The notes under the pieces: model-generated
Databases searched by the model: none
Told to the model about the DNA's origin: nothing
Seen by the model: only the letters and a program-made list of their open reading frames with translations
Shown here: in pieces, positions 1 to 8,800 of the stretch
Position numbering within the stretch: the stretch's first letter is position 1
Layout: each line of letters opens with the position of its first letter
Assembly (NCBI RefSeq): GCF_022829685.1
Contig: NZ_JAKSYE010000135.1
Coordinates: 1-64,000 of the forward strand
Direction: 5' to 3'
Source: Methylobacterium sp. E-045
Lineage (GTDB): Bacteria; Pseudomonadota; Alphaproteobacteria; Rhizobiales; Beijerinckiaceae
DNA length: 64,000 bases
Program-made: the position numbers and the translations under genes

Positions 1-17
1 GGGGGGGGCGGGTGACC

Positions 18-90
18 GGTGGCGTTGTGTGGCCGTGCGCGCGGCGTTGGTATGGTGGGCCACGGGTCCCGATGAAGGTCGGTGTTCAGC
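18..90. repeat. Imperfect direct repeat, left copy
   Basis: These 73 nt resemble 3121-3193 in the same orientation, roughly three quarters identical by eye. Both begin GGTGGCGTTGTGTG and share GATGAAGG and a terminal GTTCAG. The right copy lies just past the stop codon of the DUF2958 pseudogene, so this copy may be the tail of another such gene to the left. The two copies bracket the MHYT-GGDEF-EAL gene. Confidence 0.5.
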
Positions 91-171
91 TGCTGGTTGC
101 AGACGAACTGTCGCGGCCTTTTGAGGCCCGAGCGATGGACGTGGGCGAGGGAAACTAACGAATCCAACACG

Positions 172-2577
172 ATGCTAGTCGATGGTGCGCAAACTTCTTG
201 GGCGCAATCTCATGACAGGTCTTACGTGTTTGCTTCTTTGCTCGACAGCCAAGCGCTGAGCTTCGTTTTCGCTGCGGTCGTGATCTGCGCTTTCAGCGCT
301 TGGCTGCTTGTGCGCCTCATCGAGCAAGTAGAGATGACCACGCCCAATGCCCGGCGATGGTGGCTTCTCGGTACCGCCGTTGTAGCAGGGATCGGCGTCT
401 GGACAACGCATTTCGTGGCGATGCTCGGATATAGAACGGACCTTATACTGAATTACCAACTTGGAATGACCGTGATATCGGCAATCGCCGCCATTATAGT
501 AGTCGGAGTTCCATTTTCTTTATCGATAATCTGTACGAAAACCTGGATAAGGTTCGTTACGGGCGCTACGGCGGGAGGCGGCATTGGCGTCATGCATATC
601 TCCGGCATGGCTGCATTGGAGGGATGCGGTCAAACGCAGTCGCTTGGTTTCAATATCTTCGCCTGCCTCATCGGTGCCACCTGCATAGGGGTCGCCTGTG
701 CGTTGCCTAGGCGAGGCAACTGGCCCTTTGTCACCGGGGGCCTGATCGTCGTTGCAGTCTGTGGGACGCATTTCATTTCCATCGCTGGAACGGTTCTGAC
801 CGGGACTCGTGTCGATGGACTTCTGACCGGCATTCAGGTTGCTCTTAGCGTCCTCACCGCAACCGGTACGGCGATCCTGCTGCTCGGCACCTTCCTCGCC
901 CTCACTGCCGCCAAGCGTTTCAAGACGCAGGAGACCCTGCATCGTCGTGTTTTGGCGACCGCGCTTCAGAATATGTCGAACGGCATTCTCACCGTATCGG
1001 CCGCCGAAGTCATCGAACTCTACAACGAGCGCCTCTGCACGATGCTCAAACTTGCGCCGGGCGATGTTGCCCGGGGAATGAGTCTGACAGCGTTTCTCGA
1101 TCAAACCGGACGTGCGAACGGTTGGGACGACGATCGGGTTGCCCGCGTGCTACGTAACCATCAAACCTGGATGGCCGGAAATGATGAAACGCGCATCGAA
1201 CACCTGTTCGACGACGGCCGGATCCTGTCCATTGTTTGCCAGCCTGTCGAGGGTGGTGCTGTTCTGACATTCGATGATGTCACTCTGGCAAAACAGGCGC
1301 AGCAAGAAATCTCGCAACTCGCCTATCGTGATCCGTTGACGGGCCTGGCCAACCGCCGTTCCCTCACCGAACACATGGCACAAGTCTACGCGGCTGAGCA
1401 GTCGTTCACACTTCTGCTCATTGACCTCGACCGGTTCAAAGCCGTCAACGATACGTACGGCCACGGCGTCGGTGACAGTCTTTTGGTCAGCGTGGCCGCG
1501 CGGATCCAGGAGATGGTCGGGGAAATTGGATTCGTGGCGCGTCATGGTGGTGACGAGATGGCAATTGTCACACACGTTGGTGTCGAGGCTTCTTCCATGC
1601 TGGCCGAGTACATCGTTGCCGAGATCGAGAAGCCGTATTCATTCGACAATCTCACGGTCGTGATCGGCTGCAGCATCGGCGTGTGTGGCACCGAGGATAA
1701 ATCGAGCCCGGCCGACTTGATGCAGCGCGCCGACATTGCTCTGTACGAGGCAAAGCGCCACGGGCGGGGCCGTGCGGCGCGCTATACTCCAGGAATGATT
1801 GAAGCCATCGCCGAACGGCGGTCTCTAGAGACCGATATCCGGACTGCCCTGGCAGAAAACCAGTTTTATCTCGCATACCAGCCGATCATGACCCTGATCG
1901 ACAACAGGATCGTGGGATACGAAGCTCTGATTCGCTGGCATCATCCGACTCGCGGGCTTGTTCCCCCAGACACTTTCATACCACTCGCTGAAGAGACCGG
2001 ACTGATCGTGCCCGTTGGGTGCTGGGTCCTGAAAGAGGCGTGCCATCAGGCGATGGCCTGGGCCTCTAACCACCATATCGCCGTCAACGTCTCAGCGGCG
2101 CAATTTCGTTCGCCAAAACTGTTGGCCCATATCACCTCTGCCCTGGCCAAGAGTGGCTTGCCAGCGCATAGGCTGGAGATCGAACTCACCGAAACGGCTC
2201 TGGTCGAGGACGGACCGCAAATTGCCCACACCTTGGCCGCCCTGCGCCAGCTCGGCGTCAAGGTTGCTATGGATGACTTCGGAACGGGATATTCGTCATT
2301 TGCGCATCTACGTGATTTACCGCTCGACCGAATCAAGATCGATCGCAGCTTCGTCGCGACAGCGTTGACTGACAAGCATTCGATGGCAGTCGTCAGGGCA
2401 ATCACGCAGATGGGGCGCGACATGGGTATCCCCACACTTGCCGAAGGTGTTGAGGAAGTGGAGCAGCTTTCTTTTCTCAGGGAGCTCGGCTGCGAAGCCG
2501 TTCAGGGGTATTTGATAGGCCGTCCAGATAGAACGGTTTCACCGCAGTCACTCACATGGATCACGCGTGCAGCTTAA
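172..2577 (+). CDS. MHYT-GGDEF-EAL c-di-GMP turnover protein
   Basis: Membrane-bound signalling protein of 801 residues. The N-terminal half of about 250 residues is a seven-helix MHYT-type sensor, with helix motifs THFVAML, VMHISGM and THFISIAG that resemble the metal-binding M-H-Y-T repeats. A PAS-like stretch follows, then GGDEF (signature reads GGDEM near residue 459) and EAL (YEALIRW near 584). The EAL part keeps the usual acidic and lysine residues (ELTET, DDFGTGYSS, KIDRSF, AEGVE), so phosphodiesterase activity is likely. The cyclase signature has Met in place of Phe and no RxxD inhibitory site is visible. An upstream ATG at 82 is in frame but falls in a repeat, so 172 is preferred. 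The gene stands alone among mobile remnants. Confidence 0.85.
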   Translation: MLVDGAQTSWAQSHDRSYVFASLLDSQALSFVFAAVVICAFSAWLLVRLIEQVEMTTPNARRWWLLGTAVVAGIGVWTTHFVAMLGYRTDLILNYQLGMTVISAIAAIIVVGVPFSLSIICTKTWIRFVTGATAGGGIGVMHISGMAALEGCGQTQSLGFNIFACLIGATCIGVACALPRRGNWPFVTGGLIVVAVCGTHFISIAGTVLTGTRVDGLLTGIQVALSVLTATGTAILLLGTFLALTAAKRFKTQETLHRRVLATALQNMSNGILTVSAAEVIELYNERLCTMLKLAPGDVARGMSLTAFLDQTGRANGWDDDRVARVLRNHQTWMAGNDETRIEHLFDDGRILSIVCQPVEGGAVLTFDDVTLAKQAQQEISQLAYRDPLTGLANRRSLTEHMAQVYAAEQSFTLLLIDLDRFKAVNDTYGHGVGDSLLVSVAARIQEMVGEIGFVARHGGDEMAIVTHVGVEASSMLAEYIVAEIEKPYSFDNLTVVIGCSIGVCGTEDKSSPADLMQRADIALYEAKRHGRGRAARYTPGMIEAIAERRSLETDIRTALAENQFYLAYQPIMTLIDNRIVGYEALIRWHHPTRGLVPPDTFIPLAEETGLIVPVGCWVLKEACHQAMAWASNHHIAVNVSAAQFRSPKLLAHITSALAKSGLPAHRLEIELTETALVEDGPQIAHTLAALRQLGVKVAMDDFGTGYSSFAHLRDLPLDRIKIDRSFVATALTDKHSMAVVRAITQMGRDMGIPTLAEGVEEVEQLSFLRELGCEAVQGYLIGRPDRTVSPQSLTWITRAA

Positions 2578-2739
2578 AGCTGCCGATTGCTCTTCTCAAA
2601 TCTAAGCTAGATCCAGCACGGGGGACTGTGGAAGTACTCCCCCGGTTTCCTGGGGAGATCTGATACACTTAGTGCGGGTGCCGAAGGTGTTTGATGATGA
2701 AGACGCGATGCGAGTTTGCTTCGCGGCACCTTCGGTGCC

Positions 2740-2868
2740 ACTTCCGTGTTCAAACTCGAGGCCGTGGCCCTGCTGGAAAGTCGCTAACGGCCGCAGATGC
2801 AGGTTGCGGCCGAAGTTGAGGTCCGGCCCTCCATGCTGACACATCGGCGTACGACTATAACCGGGTGA
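2740..2868 (+). pseudogene. IS3-family transposase OrfA remnant
   Basis: In the frame starting at 2740 the translation reads FKLEAVALLES, then a TAA stop at 2785, then RPQMQVAAE and RPSML before another stop. This matches the N-terminal helix-turn-helix of IS3-type OrfA proteins, which typically read FKLEAV..L..SSGR...Q.A.ELG...SML. Only about 40 codons survive and no OrfB follows. It marks an old insertion-sequence scar between the GGDEF-EAL gene and the DUF2958 pseudogene. Confidence 0.5.
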
Positions 2869-3189
2869 TCCCCACTGAACCGTGCCGGGTTTCCGGGGGG
2901 CCAGTTGGCTTGGGCTGAGATGATCGGGGGCCGAGACCTTGGCCTAAGGATTGGTTTTGCCCCCGGTTGATGCCGTGGGGTTGAGCTACAGGTCGGCGGT
3001 GGCGATGAAGAGGTGATACGGATAGAACTCGTGCGGTTCGGGTTCCATAGTTTCAAACACTTAGCGTGGGCTGGTTTTGCGAGAAGTGTGAGATGTGGTC
3101 ACTTGGGTGGTTGGTTTAATGGTGGCGTTGTGTGCCGTGTTCGAGGTGTCGCCAGTGGTGGGTCGCGGGCCCTGATGAAGGGCGGTTGT
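2869..3189. other. Intergenic, no gene recognised
   Basis: No reading frame here has a ribosome-binding site or a recognisable motif. The right copy of the direct repeat (3121-3193) lies at its end. Confidence 0.5.
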
Positions 3190-3193
3190 TCAG
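3121..3193. repeat. Imperfect direct repeat, right copy
   Basis: Partner of 18-90 in the same orientation. It overlaps the last codons and the downstream flank of the DUF2958 pseudogene, so the pair may be homologous gene tails rather than transposon ends. Confidence 0.5.
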
Positions 3194-3561
3194 GAGGTGA
3201 TGCGCGCGGCCGCCCGCGCTTCTTTGGCGTGTTGGAATAGTGGTCGGTCTGCGATGAAGTAGGCGTCGCGCTCGATTGGTAGACGAAGGCGGTTGCGGAT
3301 CGCTTGCAACTCGCTGATGAGGATGTAGCCGAGTTCCAGGTAGCCGTGGCCGGTGTCACAGAGGCCGAAGGCACGGTCAGGTTCGTTCGGGTCGAGTTCG
3401 CTCAGGAGCTAGGTGCCGGGACCGTCGGGCATGAAGAGCTTGGTGACCGGGGGCGGGTCGAAGTCCGGGTCGTGCTGTGATGTACACCCGTTCGTGAGCA
3501 GTTGGGTGCGGTCGGTGTCAGTGATGATGTGGGCGGTGGTGGTGGTGGTGCTCGCGGGCAT
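3190..3561 (-). pseudogene. DUF2958 gene broken by an in-frame TAG
   Basis: Read from ATG 3561 to TGA 3190, this 124-codon frame gives a full-length DUF2958-like protein. Recognisable blocks are FDPPPVTKLFMPDG, LLSELDPNEPDRAFGLC, LELGYILISELQAIRNRLR and LPIERDAYFIADRPL. Codon 51 (3411-3409) is TAG where family members, as I recall them, carry Trp (TWLL), a one-base change. DUF2958 proteins are common accessory genes of alphaproteobacterial plasmids and integrative elements; their function is unknown. Apart from the stop the gene is intact, so inactivation looks recent, or the base could be a sequencing error. Confidence 0.75.
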
Positions 3562-3687
3562 GTGCTGGGTCCGTGCTAGGTTTGAACGTACGGTCTCGGC
3601 CCTGGCCGTTGGTGGCCCGGGCCGAGATCGGTGCGCGGTGTGTGGTGCTGGGGTCAGCTGAAGGGGCGGCCGAGGGCGCCGTTGGTG

Positions 3688-4827
3688 TCAGGCGGCAGTG
3701 TCTGTGGCCGGGCGGCGTGGGCGGCGGACTGATGCGGCGGCGGCCGTGAACAGCGTCTCCGGCACGGTGTCGAGATGAAGCTCGCCGTCGACCAGCCAGA
3801 AGTCGGTGTAGCGCCGGTGGAGCTTTTTTGCGTGTTCCGGGAGGCCGGCGGCGGCAATAGCTGTAATGACGCGTTCGAGGGTCAGTGGGATGAAGGGGAT
3901 GCGTCCTGTGGTGGCTGACTGTAGCTGGCGGGCGTAGGTCGTGGCCGCGGCGTGGGCCAGCTGGTTGTGCCGGGGGGCAATGAACGCGAGGAGGGCGTAG
4001 TCCGCGAGGCCTTCGTCCAAGATCGTGGCGGCGAGGCAGTGTTGGCGGAAGAGCTGCTGGCAGGGGTTGGTTGTCAGGGTCGGGGCGGTTGGATCGATGA
4101 AGAGGTCGGTTGTCGGGGCGAGGGTTGTGTATCTGTCGTTCAGCCGTGGCGCTGGTTCGTAACCGCTCTCGCTGTACTTGACCTCGATGCCAATGAAGAC
4201 GCGTGCGCCTGTGGCCGAGTGGCCGCGGATCGCGAGGTCGAACGCGGTGCCGTCTGCCGTGAAGTGGGGGTCGCCGCGGCCGGGACTGTGCTCGAAGATG
4301 AACTCCGTCACTTCGGCCATGACGCCGGGAAACAGATCTTCGACGAAGCGGGTGGCGAGGGCGGGGTCGCGTTGCAGCAAGCCGAAGAGGTTGAAGGTCA
4401 GGGGCTGGGACGAGAGCAGGTTGGTCTTGAGGCGCTCCACGTCATAGACGGCGCCGAGTTCCCGGTAGGCCAGGGCGCGGGCCACGGTGGGCACGATGTC
4501 GGGATGAAGTAAGTTGGCGCCCTGATCGCCCGCGGTTGTGCTGATGCGGGAACCGAGGCGGCGGCGCTTGCCATTTGAGCCGGCCGGGAGGTGGCCGGTG
4601 GGTAGGTCGTGGTCCTCGCGCCAGAGGGCTTGAAGGAAGCGGGCGGCGGCCTTGAAGCGGTGATCGGCGGGGACGAAGACGTGGTGGCTTCGGCGTTGGG
4701 CCTCGGGGATGATCGGCAGGATGGTAAGCGGTCCCAGCCCGGTGGGGTCGAAGATATCGAGATGGGTGGACGAAGGGGTGTGGTCGCTGGCGGGGATGGA
4801 CAGCGGGATGAGGGCGTTGTCGGCCAT
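3688..4827 (-). CDS. PGN_0703-like PD-(D/E)XK nuclease-like protein
   Basis: A 379-residue soluble protein resembling the PGN_0703 group of putative restriction endonucleases. The middle holds FDLAIRG followed by VFIGIEVKYSES, the D...ExK layout of a PD-(D/E)XK active site, and the C-terminal half has QLFRQHCLA and YALLAFIAPR, which recur in that group as I remember it. It stands alone: no methyltransferase or second subunit is adjacent, so a restriction-modification role is not shown. The DUF2958 pseudogene lies downstream on the same strand, fitting a plasmid or integrative-element origin. The family call is from memory; the ExK motif is seen directly. Confidence 0.65.
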   Translation of the reverse strand: MADNALIPLSIPASDHTPSSTHLDIFDPTGLGPLTILPIIPEAQRRSHHVFVPADHRFKAAARFLQALWREDHDLPTGHLPAGSNGKRRRLGSRISTTAGDQGANLLHPDIVPTVARALAYRELGAVYDVERLKTNLLSSQPLTFNLFGLLQRDPALATRFVEDLFPGVMAEVTEFIFEHSPGRGDPHFTADGTAFDLAIRGHSATGARVFIGIEVKYSESGYEPAPRLNDRYTTLAPTTDLFIDPTAPTLTTNPCQQLFRQHCLAATILDEGLADYALLAFIAPRHNQLAHAAATTYARQLQSATTGRIPFIPLTLERVITAIAAAGLPEHAKKLHRRYTDFWLVDGELHLDTVPETLFTAAAASVRRPRRPATDTAA

Positions 4828-5277
4828 GATGAAATCCTGACATGCGGCCGCGTCGGTGCGGTCAGGTCAGAATTCCCGTTGATGGTCGGATCATGAACGA
4901 GAATGGGCGGCAGTGGCAATGGCGGCGTGCCGGACGAAGGATTGGTGGTAGCGGGGTGCCGGATCGGTGTCGGCGGAGTGGGCTGGGGGACGTGCCGACG
5001 TGGTGGCTGCGTGGGCAGCGCGTAGGTCGTATGTGGCGTAGGGGCTGGCCGTACCGGAGTGCCGACGGTCGTATGTAGGGACGTAGGTGGTTGGTAGCAT
5101 GCCGGCGCCTACCGGACGGCTACGTGCCGTACTCGCTATCCCATCCGGTATTCGAATGCCCTAATTCTTTTATAGCGGGTTCGAACATTCGAAAACACAC
5201 GGTTGCGCCTGCTCCCTCTGCAGCGTTGCGCCGGTGTGTTGTCCGTCTCGCTGGTGCGCCGGATGTGGCGACGCCGG
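4828..5277. other. Intergenic, no gene recognised
   Basis: Several short frames overlap on both strands with no ribosome-binding site or motif. The stretch around 5150-5200 is locally AT-rich and could hold a promoter, but no convincing boxes were found. Confidence 0.4.
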
Positions 5278-5787
5278 TTATGCGTCCTGCTGCGGCCTTG
5301 TACGGGGGACGAGGCGGTCCATCGTGTGGTCCGCGAGATCACGCAGCGCATGGGCCATCTCGTCGAGCCAGAACGGCTCCAGGCGATACCGAATGCGCAA
5401 GACCAGTTCGGTCTGGTTCTGCCCTGATCTTGAGCGGATCGGTGCCCAGTCGAACGAGAGAGCCAATCCGGTCCCGTCATCTTCCTGTTCGGAGTCGGTC
5501 ATTCCATCCGTGGTGGCCGATAATCGCTGACGCGATATGGTGGTCGTCCATAGAGGGCATCGTTCTTCGATTGCGCGGTCAGCACGGCGAAGCATGAGTG
5601 CTCCTCGATCACCCCGCACGGCAGAGAGGCGGATACCGACGAGGGGGAGCCGGAAGGAATCCGGGCGTAACGCGAAGAGATTCGGTCCCTTTAGAACCGA
5701 CCAGATCGTATCGTTTGCCACGCCGAGGGTACGAACGATCTTTATCGTACCTTCAATGTTAGCAGGGGCGATACGGCGTCGAAGCAT
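5278..5787 (-). CDS. Hypothetical protein, weak support
   Basis: A 169-residue frame with believable amphipathic stretches, such as EPFWLDEMAHALRDLADH near the C-terminus and IRLSAV in the middle. No known domain is recognised. No Shine-Dalgarno sequence precedes the ATG at 5787, so a later start is possible; the frame from the internal MTDSEQEDD, about residue 95, would give a product of about 75 residues. It may be a remnant in decayed mobile DNA. Confidence 0.35.
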   Translation of the reverse strand: MLRRRIAPANIEGTIKIVRTLGVANDTIWSVLKGPNLFALRPDSFRLPLVGIRLSAVRGDRGALMLRRADRAIEERCPLWTTTISRQRLSATTDGMTDSEQEDDGTGLALSFDWAPIRSRSGQNQTELVLRIRYRLEPFWLDEMAHALRDLADHTMDRLVPRTRPQQDA

Positions 5788-6388
5788 TGTGAGCCATCCA
5801 GTCGAAGGGACGCCTCACCGCAGCCTGATCCGATGCACGATGTAAGGGGAAGAGTTGAGCAGGACAGAGTATCTGGCCCGAGAAGTTGAGCGTAAGGGGT
5901 AGGCCGATGCGTCGGTGTATGTAGCAAGCTTACGGTGAGGCGCTGCCGAACATGCTCGGCGACGCTCGTATAATCGTAAAGCTTAAGATTGGATAGTTCT
6001 TCGCTTTGCAGCGAGTGTGTCTACCTCCGCAGGACATTGCGCCAAAGCTATATCGTCCGCTGGAGGAGAAGACGGGGCCGCATTGCTTATCGCGGATGTT
6101 TTCCAGCTGCAGGAGCCGTCCGTCAACCTTTTCCTGACCTTCGGAATGTCCACTCGCAAAAACTTGAGTGTAAGCGACATAAGGCTTGGCTAGATGAATT
6201 GTTGCCAGTCCGTCGTCGCTATGAGACGAAAGCAGAAAACGCTGGTATGACAGCTCACAATCCCCCTGTAGTTGCGGCGACCGACAGGGCGGCCTTTTCT
6301 CACTTCTTTCCTGACCGTCCTCTTTATCTGTTAGCACGAAGCTTGCAAATTGGCCGACCTTCGAATGGGAAGCGCGAGGCGCATTTAG
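5788..6388. other. Intergenic, no gene recognised
   Basis: About 600 nt, less GC-rich than its surroundings, upstream of the sigma54 activator. Two overlapping frames on opposite strands (5930-6523 minus, 5989-6399 plus) show no motif or ribosome-binding site and intrude into the activator gene. The stretch probably carries the activator's promoter. Confidence 0.4.
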
Positions 6389-7978
6389 GTGACCGATAGA
6401 CGTGGGAGCAAGATTGCATCGAGCGCGCACTGGCGCACACAGGAAATGTTCCTTCTTCAAGAAGTCATGAACCTGATCGGCAAAGGTATCCGCCTCGACC
6501 ACGTCGCACGAGAGATGCTGCATCTCCTATCCGAGATCGTCGGGCTCAACCGCGGTCGGATCGTCCTGAAGGACCCGAACGGGGATGGCTATCGTATCGC
6601 GCATTCCTATGGCCTTACGCGCGCGGAGGTCGAGCGAGGCAGGTACGCACCGGGCGAAGGCATTACCGGGCGCGTCATCCAGGATGGCCATCTCATCATC
6701 GTCCAGGACATCGACAAGGACCCGACCTTCCTTGGCCGGGCCGTCGAACGGACCACGCTTCCGCAAGGTGCCGTCTCGTTCCTGGCGCTTCCGATCCGGG
6801 TCGACCAGAGAACGGTGGGTGCCATCGCGTGTCACCGGATTCGCCACCGTGAGAGGGCGCTCTCCGACGATCTCACCATCCTGCGCATCATCGCCACGTT
6901 GATCGGTCAGTTGCTGACCTTGAACGAGCGCGTCGAGCAGAAGACGCGTGCGCTCGAGGAACACAACGACATGCTGGCGCGTGAGCTTCGCATCAAGCGG
7001 GCTCGCTACGGCATCATCGGCACGTCGCCAGCGCTCCTGCGCGCCCTCGCTCAGGTCGAGAAGGTCGCGAACGCGACGGCGAGCGTCCTGCTGCTCGGCG
7101 ATTCGGGAACCGGCAAGGAACTGTTCGCGCGAGCGCTCCATCTCGCCAGCCCGCGGCGGGGCAAGCCCTTCATCAAGGTCAATTGCGCGGCCATTCCCGA
7201 AACCCTCTTCGAATCCGAGCTGTTCGGCCACGAGCGCGGTGCGTTCACCGGCGCGGTCGAGGCCCGCGCGGGTTGGTTCGAGCAGGCGAGCGATGGCACC
7301 ATCTTTCTCGACGAGATCGGCGAGATGCCCGCCCTCCTCCAGACCAAGCTGTTGCGGACCCTTCAGGAGGGCACCGTCGTGCGCCTCGGGGGCAAGCGCG
7401 AGATCCGGGTCGACATGCGCCTGGTGGCCGCGACGAACCGCGATCTCGCGGGAGACGTCGCGCAGGGCCGCTTCCGCGAAGACCTGTTCTACCGCCTCAA
7501 CGTCATCCCGATCACGCTGCCGCCGCTCGCGGAGCGACGGGGCGATATTCCCGATCTCGTGTTGCATTTCCTGACGCGGGCGAACCAGGAGAACCAGCGG
7601 AACGTCAACCTGACACAGGCCGCGATCGCGTATCTCGCTCGCCAGCAGTGGCCGGGCAACATCCGGCAGCTCGCGAATTTCATCGAGCGAACGGTGCTGC
7701 TGTCGAGTGAGGGCGTGCTCGATGTGGACGACCTGCGGCCGATGCTCGGAGACGCTGCCCGGACGTCGATTGCCTTCCCCGGCTCCATGGAAAGGGATTC
7801 CCCGGTCGCGCCAATGGCGACGATCCGCCCCTATCTGTCGGCCGACTCGCACGGACACGAGCAATTGCGCCTCGCGCTCACCCAGGCCGGGGGGAACAAG
7901 ACCCGGGCCGCGCAGAGACTCGGCCTCACCGAGCGCCAGTTCTCCTACCGATGGAGGAAGCTCCAGCCCACGCCCTGA
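6389..7978 (+). CDS. Sigma54-dependent activator (GAF-AAA+-Fis)
   Basis: A 529-residue bacterial enhancer-binding protein of NifA/NorR layout. Residues about 25-180 form a GAF sensor domain. The AAA+ domain carries Walker A GDSGTGKE, the sigma54-contact loop GAFTGA in ESELFGHERGAFTGA, and Walker B TIFLDEIGEMP. The C-terminus is a Fis-type helix-turn-helix (GGNKTRAAQRLGLTERQ). It should activate sigma54 holoenzyme in response to a ligand sensed by GAF. No nif genes are near, so it is not a nitrogenase regulator here. The likely target is the next operon, which has a consensus -24/-12 promoter and a palindrome. The start is GTG 6389; an internal ATG at 6446 is an alternative. Confidence 0.88.
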   Translation: MTDRRGSKIASSAHWRTQEMFLLQEVMNLIGKGIRLDHVAREMLHLLSEIVGLNRGRIVLKDPNGDGYRIAHSYGLTRAEVERGRYAPGEGITGRVIQDGHLIIVQDIDKDPTFLGRAVERTTLPQGAVSFLALPIRVDQRTVGAIACHRIRHRERALSDDLTILRIIATLIGQLLTLNERVEQKTRALEEHNDMLARELRIKRARYGIIGTSPALLRALAQVEKVANATASVLLLGDSGTGKELFARALHLASPRRGKPFIKVNCAAIPETLFESELFGHERGAFTGAVEARAGWFEQASDGTIFLDEIGEMPALLQTKLLRTLQEGTVVRLGGKREIRVDMRLVAATNRDLAGDVAQGRFREDLFYRLNVIPITLPPLAERRGDIPDLVLHFLTRANQENQRNVNLTQAAIAYLARQQWPGNIRQLANFIERTVLLSSEGVLDVDDLRPMLGDAARTSIAFPGSMERDSPVAPMATIRPYLSADSHGHEQLRLALTQAGGNKTRAAQRLGLTERQFSYRWRKLQPTP

Positions 7979-7999
7979 GCCAGACCGACAAAGTTCGAC

Positions 8000-8022
8000 A
8001 ATGTCGACACAGTGTCGACATT
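8000..8022. promoter_or_regulatory. 23-bp palindrome, probable activator-binding site
   Basis: A perfect inverted repeat with 11-nt arms (AATGTCGACAC / GTGTCGACATT) around a single A. It also contains TGTCGACA twice, with a related TTCGACA just upstream at 7994. It lies about 95-115 bp before the sigma54 promoter at 8115, the usual distance for an enhancer of a sigma54 activator, and just after the activator's own gene. It could alternatively act as that gene's terminator, but no T-run follows. Confidence 0.7.
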
Positions 8023-8114
8023 CGGCGGGGTGCAGATCTGGACGAGCGAGCCGAGACCCCCATTAAGTTACTGCCGCATAAGGCTTTTCAAAAAGATTGA
8101 GCGCACGGCCGCCC

Positions 8115-8129
8115 TGGCACCGGCCTTGC
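8115..8129 (+). promoter_or_regulatory. Sigma54 (-24/-12) promoter
   Basis: The sequence TGGCAC, five bases, TTGC matches the RpoN consensus exactly. It stands 61 nt before the OsmC-like start codon at 8190 and downstream of the activator gene and palindrome. Confidence 0.85.
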
Positions 8130-8189
8130 GCATCCCTCCTCAAGCCGGCCCCAGAACGCGTGGGGCACGTGCAGCAAGAGGAGCTAACC

Positions 8190-8741
8190 ATGAGCGCCAG
8201 CGCCGCCCCGACGACCCTCACGACCTACCTGCGTCCGATCGATCGCGACGGCCTCGCCAAGTTCGCCGAGAAGGGCCGCGCCAATCCCGGTTCACGCGGG
8301 ACCAACAAGGTCCACACCGTCGTCGACGGCCAGTATCGAACCCTCAGCTATGTCGGCAATCACCAGCCGGTCGTCGTCGACGAGCCGTTGCACCTGTTCG
8401 GTGAGGATACCGCCCCGGCACCCGGCGAGATCGTGCTGTCGGCGCTGGGCGGCTGCCTTGCCGTCGGCATCACCGCCGTCGCGACGTGGAAGCAGGTGCG
8501 CCTATCGCGCCTCGAACTCCACATCGAGGGCGACATCGGAAACCCGGCTGCCTGGGGCGCGGGCGGTGCCGAGAAGAAGCCGGAGGAGATGGGCTTCCAG
8601 GCGATCCGCGTCGCCGTGACCATCGAAGGCGACGCAACGCGCGAGGAGCTCGACGAGATCGTGCGCCACGCGAATGTCTATTCGCCGGTCGCCAACTCCA
8701 TGCGCAACCCGATCCCCTTCGACATTGCCTTGGCCGACTGA
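8190..8741 (+). CDS. OsmC-like protein lacking the second cysteine
   Basis: A 183-residue protein of the OsmC/Ohr fold. The first conserved cysteine is present (C89 in LGGCLAV). The second, normally in a CPV context, is replaced: the helix reads NVYSPVANSM with Ser near 165. Classical OsmC peroxidases need both thiols, so this is unlikely to be an ordinary hydroperoxide reductase and may bind or carry a persulfide or another group on one Cys (inference). The start at 8190 has AGGAG six bases upstream and avoids overlap with the sigma54 promoter. It is the first gene of the sigma54-driven operon, followed after 59 nt by the acyl-CoA-dehydrogenase-like gene. Confidence 0.85.
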   Translation: MSASAAPTTLTTYLRPIDRDGLAKFAEKGRANPGSRGTNKVHTVVDGQYRTLSYVGNHQPVVVDEPLHLFGEDTAPAPGEIVLSALGGCLAVGITAVATWKQVRLSRLELHIEGDIGNPAAWGAGGAEKKPEEMGFQAIRVAVTIEGDATREELDEIVRHANVYSPVANSMRNPIPFDIALAD

Positions 8742-8800
8742 AGCCGGAGGCGGGACCGGTCGGTCCCGCCCCGTCCGATCCCTTCTGAGGAGATTGCACG

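Noticed and set aside
5930..6523. 197-residue minus-strand frame before the activator
   Set aside because: Overlaps the activator gene, has no motif and no ribosome-binding site.
6389..7978. NifA as nitrogen-fixation regulator
   Set aside because: The domain layout is shared by many sigma54 activators and no nif gene is in the window.
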